DNA from: Chloroflexota bacterium
GTDB lineage: Bacteria; Chloroflexota; Anaerolineae; Anaerolineales; UBA4823
DNA: 11,035 bases
NCBI GenBank assembly: GCA_030636125.1
Contig: DAOVXM010000041.1
Coordinates: forward strand, 1-11,035
Direction of reading: 5' to 3'
Of this stretch, positions 7,199 to 11,035 are shown one piece after another (positions within the stretch are counted from its first letter, which is position 1; the number at the start of each line of letters is the position of its first letter). The notes below the pieces were generated by a model that did not search any database, had not been told where the DNA came from, and was given only the letters and a program-made list of their open reading frames with translations. The translations under genes were made by a program, and so were the position numbers.

Positions 7199-8494
7199 AT
7201 GGCAGCTCGTTCAAAATATCGTTGGTTCGTTGTCGGCGTCTTTTTCGTTTTTATGTTACTCCATCAATCTGATAAATTGCTTATTGGCCCTTTGACCACG
7301 CCAATCATGGAGACTTTCGGGATTGATGAGGTAAAAATGGGTGCGGTGTTTACTGGTGCTTTATTGGTTGGAGCGATTCTGTACCCACTCTGGGGTTACC
7401 TATACGACCGTTACACACGTTCAAAATTACTCGCTTTAGCCTCATTTATTTGGGGATCAACTACCTGGATTAGTGCAATTGCACCCACCTATCCAGTATT
7501 CCTCGTAACACGTGCTACTACTGGGATCGATGACTCCAGTTATCCCGGGATTTTCAGTCTGATAGCCGATTATTTTGGCCCTTCACAACGAGGCAAAGTA
7601 TATGGGCTACTACAGTTATCTCAACCCCTGGGATACATGATCGGATTACTGGCAGCCATGTTATTGGGAGAGACATTAGGTTGGCGCAGTGTATTTTATC
7701 TCACAGGATCACTAGGAATATTGCTTGCTTTTGTAATCTTTTTTGGGGTAAAAGAAGCACCTAGAGGGAAAAGCGAACCCGAATTGGCTGATTTCGAACA
7801 AATCCAGGTCTATCATTTCGATAAAAAAATCGCGCTAGGTTTATTCCGAAAAAAGAGCCTTTTATTCTTGTTTGCTCAGGGATTTGTGGGCGTATTCCCC
7901 TGGACAGTTATTACCTACTGGTTTTTTCGATATTTGGAAACAGAGCGCAATTACAAATCGGATGAGGTGTTGATTACCATGGTGCCCGCTATCCTAATGT
8001 TAGCATTTGGATACTTTGCAGGAGGGGCAATCGGGGACTTTGCATTTAAACGAACTCCGCGCGGGCGCATACTGGTCGCTATGACAGGGGTCATTATGGG
8101 CGCGATATTACTCATCCTTACCCTAAATGTACCCATTGACAACCAGGCTCTCTTCATGGTTTTATTGATTGCCACCGCCTTATTTATGCCTTTTGCTTCA
8201 GCAAATGTAATCTCAACGGTCTACGATGTCACTCTCCCAGAAGTGCGAAGCACTGCACTGGCAATAGAATCTTTTATCGAAAATAGCGGCGCTGCCCTTG
8301 CACCATTATTAGCGGGGATTATTGCAAAAAATGCATCCTTACATATAGCCATATTATACATTTGTGTTACTGCATGGTTCTTAGGGGCTATTCTACTTGC
8401 ATTAACGGCTTACATGGTCCCAAATGACATTGATACCTTACGCGGCGAGATGCGTGCCAGGGCCGAGCTCGAAAGACAATCCCATGTCGCGTAA
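7199..8494 (+). CDS. MFS transporter, 12-helix type (spinster-like)
   Basis: This is an inner-membrane secondary transporter of the major facilitator superfamily, 431 residues, with a hydrophobic pattern suiting about 12 helices. Seen: charged pair Asp25-Lys26 in the first helix (HQSDKLLIGPL), MFS motif A GYLYDRYTRSK at 66-76 between helices 2 and 3, GWRSVFYLTG at 161-170, a soluble central loop at about 186-214, and a second, weaker motif A copy GGAIGDFAFKRTPRGR in the C-terminal half. The helix-1 Asp-Lys and GWR..FYLTG style recall spinster-like and organophosphate/hexuronate-type MFS members. The substrate cannot be read from this. Its place directly after the glp genes makes glycerol 3-phosphate, a glycerophosphodiester or glycerol plausible, since no glpF or glpT is present, but that is inference. 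Its last 11 bases overlap the next MFS gene. Confidence 0.9.
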   Translation: MAARSKYRWFVVGVFFVFMLLHQSDKLLIGPLTTPIMETFGIDEVKMGAVFTGALLVGAILYPLWGYLYDRYTRSKLLALASFIWGSTTWISAIAPTYPVFLVTRATTGIDDSSYPGIFSLIADYFGPSQRGKVYGLLQLSQPLGYMIGLLAAMLLGETLGWRSVFYLTGSLGILLAFVIFFGVKEAPRGKSEPELADFEQIQVYHFDKKIALGLFRKKSLLFLFAQGFVGVFPWTVITYWFFRYLETERNYKSDEVLITMVPAILMLAFGYFAGGAIGDFAFKRTPRGRILVAMTGVIMGAILLILTLNVPIDNQALFMVLLIATALFMPFASANVISTVYDVTLPEVRSTALAIESFIENSGAALAPLLAGIIAKNASLHIAILYICVTAWFLGAILLALTAYMVPNDIDTLRGEMRARAELERQSHVA

Positions 8495-9908
8495 GTCCCA
8501 GCCACCGACATCCCAAGTAGAGGCTAAGTATGGGGCTCACTCCTTTTTAAATATCGATCGCAAATGGTGGGTGCTGATCGCCGTGGGTACGGGCACCTTC
8601 ATGTCCGCCCTCGATATAAGTGCAATAAATACCGTTTTGCCGATTATAAACCGGGAGTTCAATAGCTCGATTGCGACGATAGAGTGGGTTGTAATCGTCT
8701 ACTTATTATTGGTAAGTGGTCTATTACCGATATTTGGACGCCTAGGGGATATCCGTGGACATAAACCTGTATATATCACAGGCTTTCTTATCTTTATCAC
8801 TAGTTCAGTTTTCTGTGGGTTATCACCATCTGTATACGCGCTTATCGCAGCAAGAGGTCTACAAGCGCTAGGAGCAGCAATGCTTTCAGCGAATTCCCCG
8901 GCAATACTAACGAAAAGCTTTCCATCTTCTCAACGTGGCCAGGCACTAGGTATGCAGGCAACCATGACTTACCTGGGTTTAACCGTGGGTCCTGCCTTGG
9001 GTGGCTGGTTGACCGACCTATACAATTGGCGAGCGGTTTTTTTTATCAACGTGCCAGTTGGATTATTAGCATTATTTCTCAGCCTCCGTTTTATCCAGCG
9101 CGATACACCTGAGAAAATCACTGAACGTTTCGATTGGCCAGGCGCCCTGACTCTTATGGGCGGGCTGATCACTTTATTGGTGGCTTTGAATCAAGGCCAT
9201 AACTGGGGTTGGTTATCGCCCATAACACTTGCACTGCTGACAATCTCAATTTTTTTGTTGGGTATATTTATTGCTATAGAAAAACGCACTCTCGCACCCA
9301 TGCTTGATCTAACTTTATTCCGCAACAGGTTGTTTTCTACATCAATCTCTAGTGCCGTGATAAATTATATATGTGTTTATAGTATATTATTTTTGATGCC
9401 CTTTTATCTGATCCAGGGACGTGAATTGAGTCCATCACAGGCAGGGTTAATCCTGACTGCCCAGCCAATAATAATGGCAATCGTGGCTCCGATCAGTGGT
9501 ACGCTTTCGGATAGAATCGGCACACGAATACCAAGCATAGTTGGAATGGTTTCATTAGCTGTCGGTCTATTCTCTCTCTCCCAAATCGGACCTTATACCC
9601 CATTAAATTTCGTAGCCATCGGCCTAGCGATAGCCGGATTAGGTATAGGCGTTTTTATCTCCCCAAATAATAGTGCCCTAATGGGATCGGCACCACATAG
9701 CCGGCAGGGGATCGCCGCGGGGCTACTCGCCACGTCCCGGAACGTTGGTATGGTTCTCGGTGTAGGTTTATCGGGAGCAATATTTACATCCGCCCTAACA
9801 CACAGTGCTGGAGTGTCCAATCAAGCATTATTCCAGGCTATTCAAATCAGTTTTCTCGTCGCGGCTGGATTAGCTACGATCGGTATAATTACTTCAGCAA
9901 TAAGATGA
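8484..9908 (+). CDS. MFS transporter of the DHA2 (EmrB/QacA) family
   Basis: This is a membrane exporter of the 14-helix drug:H+ antiporter type. Start ATG 8484 gives 474 residues, within the usual range. Seen: a hydrophilic N-terminus of about 27 residues; motif D1 in the first helix (LDISAINTVLP, 43-53); motif A GRLGDIRGHK at 85-94; antiporter motif C GLTVGPALGG at 165-174; and WRAVFFINVPVG at 182-193, typical of DHA2. These motifs mark an antiporter that expels a hydrophobic or amphipathic compound. No EmrA-type membrane fusion partner is next to it, so it may act alone. An upstream ATG at 8424 in the same frame would overlap the previous gene by 71 bases and add an unusual 20-residue leader; 8484 overlaps by only 11 and implies translational coupling. 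No clear Shine-Dalgarno sequence is visible. Its physiological substrate is unknown, and its link to glycerol metabolism is not obvious. Confidence 0.9.
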   Translation: MSRKSQPPTSQVEAKYGAHSFLNIDRKWWVLIAVGTGTFMSALDISAINTVLPIINREFNSSIATIEWVVIVYLLLVSGLLPIFGRLGDIRGHKPVYITGFLIFITSSVFCGLSPSVYALIAARGLQALGAAMLSANSPAILTKSFPSSQRGQALGMQATMTYLGLTVGPALGGWLTDLYNWRAVFFINVPVGLLALFLSLRFIQRDTPEKITERFDWPGALTLMGGLITLLVALNQGHNWGWLSPITLALLTISIFLLGIFIAIEKRTLAPMLDLTLFRNRLFSTSISSAVINYICVYSILFLMPFYLIQGRELSPSQAGLILTAQPIIMAIVAPISGTLSDRIGTRIPSIVGMVSLAVGLFSLSQIGPYTPLNFVAIGLAIAGLGIGVFISPNNSALMGSAPHSRQGIAAGLLATSRNVGMVLGVGLSGAIFTSALTHSAGVSNQALFQAIQISFLVAAGLATIGIITSAIR

Positions 9909-9949
9909 AATAAAGAAAACCATCTATCCATAGCGTCCTGATTAATTTC

Positions 9950-11035
9950 ATGAATCCCCAAGATATCTCCCCCAAACCTTCAATCGTATCCTCCCAGAAC
10001 AGTTGTCTTAGCGTGTTCATCCTTATATTGACGTGGCTTTGGATTGTCGCCCTTGTTTTTGGGGTTAACCTTGCACATTTGGCTATCTCGTCAATATCCC
10101 TATTTATCCCAGGATGGAATTATGTATTACTTCAGATCGGGATGGGCGTGTTTTTAGCGTTGCCGCTACTACCACTTGCCCTCCTCTGGCGTATGCCCAG
10201 TTACCGAGCAACCTTCCAAACATGGCTTTTGGCAAGTGTTTTTGTGATAATCCTTGCACCTGTGCATCTCCTACCTGCAAGTGCGGCTTTAAAACAAGCG
10301 ATATTCCGTACCTTGCTAGCATCAGCTTTTACATTATTGGTGATTTTATTACCTCGCTACGCTAGCAACAAATCAAAAATTGTCAATGTAAAGTCACAGT
10401 TGGGCAATACAAGCTGGTTAATCGCCATTTTGGTCGCAATAATATTTGTCTATCCATGGCTTGCCTGGGGCGCCTTAGGATCTCCTCTCGACACAATATT
10501 ACAAGTTATCTTTGGATTCGCACTAGGTTTAGCTGTTACATTCACAGCACAGCATTACTTGGGACCTGTTTTTTTTCAAAATACGACTATCTCCAAGGGT
10601 CAATATACTTTCGGAGGTTTCAGCATTGGGACAACCGTACTTATCATGTCTGCTGGAACCGCATTCCCTTATGGCGGAATGCAGTTATTATTAATGATTT
10701 GTTTGCCCACATTGGGGTGGGCATTCTTAGCACTAAACAAAGTCAGCCAGACGCATGCCGATGCACAAAGCGTAAAAACACAGTGGCTGTCACAGACACT
10801 ACTCCTTGGCTTTGCAGCCGCGGCTCCACTGGCATTTATCGATCCTGACGAGCTCATATTGATTTCCAGTGCAAACACAGGTGATATCCTACAGTGGGCG
10901 CTATCATCCACAGGTTTGTCTGCCTTAATCGGTTTAGCGGCAAGTCTATTAATTTCAATCTTTATATATACAAAATGGTTCAGTAATAAATTTCCCAAAA
11001 AAACGACACTTAAATATTTAAAAATCAATAATTTA
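9950..11035 (+). CDS. Partial polytopic membrane protein, N-terminal part, function unknown
   Basis: The frame is open from ATG 9950 through the last base, giving 362 codons with no stop, so the gene continues beyond the window. I do not recognise the family. The N-terminus (residues 1-19) is polar; then come about ten hydrophobic segments, at roughly 20-45, 53-80, 91-110, 117-134, 155-175, 182-203, 221-238, 241-263, 281-297 and 317-342. A positively charged stretch (KWFSNKFPKKTTLKYLK) follows at about 342-358, which fits the inside-positive rule for a cytoplasmic loop. Features of note are FTAQHYLGPVFF at 198-209, GTAFPYGGMQ at 236-245 and FIDPDELILISS at 296-307. The two-residue turn AP at 103-104 and GYGG-like breaks between helices suggest a compact integral-membrane enzyme or transporter core. 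It begins 41 bases after the DHA2 gene without a clear Shine-Dalgarno sequence and on the same strand. No other start ATG in frame lies between the upstream stop at 9911 and 9950. Confidence 0.75.
   Translation, partial: MNPQDISPKPSIVSSQNSCLSVFILILTWLWIVALVFGVNLAHLAISSISLFIPGWNYVLLQIGMGVFLALPLLPLALLWRMPSYRATFQTWLLASVFVIILAPVHLLPASAALKQAIFRTLLASAFTLLVILLPRYASNKSKIVNVKSQLGNTSWLIAILVAIIFVYPWLAWGALGSPLDTILQVIFGFALGLAVTFTAQHYLGPVFFQNTTISKGQYTFGGFSIGTTVLIMSAGTAFPYGGMQLLLMICLPTLGWAFLALNKVSQTHADAQSVKTQWLSQTLLLGFAAAAPLAFIDPDELILISSANTGDILQWALSSTGLSALIGLAASLLISIFIYTKWFSNKFPKKTTLKYLKINNL

Noticed and set aside
8424..8483. Earlier ATG for the second MFS gene
   Set aside because: It would overlap the first MFS gene by 71 bases and add a 20-residue leader with no family match. 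ATG 8484 gives a normal DHA2 N-terminus.
10114..10848. Short + strand frames at 10114-10365 and 10456-10848 and - strand frames at 10104-10322 and 10669-11028
   Set aside because: All sit within the longer open frame from 9950, which encodes a consistent multi-helix protein. The short frames have irregular Cys/Arg/Thr-rich translations.
1..11035. Defence island, CRISPR array, transposon, toxin-antitoxin pair or phage genes
   Set aside because: No transposase, integrase, nuclease, repeat array or terminal inverted repeat was seen. Every gene is a metabolic, lipoprotein or membrane gene.

Overview
This window of about 11 kb carries seven tightly packed protein-coding genes, all on the + strand. 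The first three are plainly a glycerol / glycerol-3-phosphate (G3P) catabolism cluster: glycerol kinase (glpK), a single-polypeptide fusion of anaerobic G3P dehydrogenase subunits A and B (glpA-glpB), and the iron-sulfur electron-transfer subunit (glpC). They are followed by an uncharacterised lipoprotein, a 12-helix-type major facilitator superfamily (MFS) transporter, a 14-helix-type MFS transporter of the DHA2 (EmrB/QacA) kind, and the first 362 codons of a polytopic membrane protein that is still open at the window end.

Layout: 1-123 leader; 124-1635 glpK; 1675-4680 glpA-glpB; 4732-6003 glpC; 6039-7136 lipoprotein; 7199-8494 MFS 1; 8484-9908 MFS 2, overlapping its predecessor by 11 bases; 9950 to the end, partial membrane protein. 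Gaps are 39, 51, 35, 62, -11 and 41 bases. I saw no convincing terminator hairpin in any of them, so one long transcript is possible. No rRNA, tRNA, CRISPR array, insertion sequence or long repeat was seen, and no gene-free stretch exceeds 125 bases.

Working model: GlpK phosphorylates glycerol to sn-G3P. The GlpAB fusion oxidises G3P to dihydroxyacetone phosphate, and GlpC passes the electrons through two [4Fe-4S] clusters and CCG domains to the quinone pool. This is the GlpABC-type enzyme rather than the single-subunit GlpD. No glpF, glpD, glpT or glpR homologue lies in the window, so MFS 1 could fill the uptake role, but that is inference from position only.

Organism: a bacterium with moderate GC (mid-40s percent by eye), a lipoprotein export system and respiratory or anaerobic G3P oxidation. 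The style of the proteins (the lipoprotein, the MFS proteins and the unrecognised multi-helix protein) would fit Chloroflexota, perhaps Anaerolineae. This is an impression rather than a demonstrated assignment. The most distinctive feature is the glpA-glpB gene fusion. I do not see a clearly novel defence or mobile system here.
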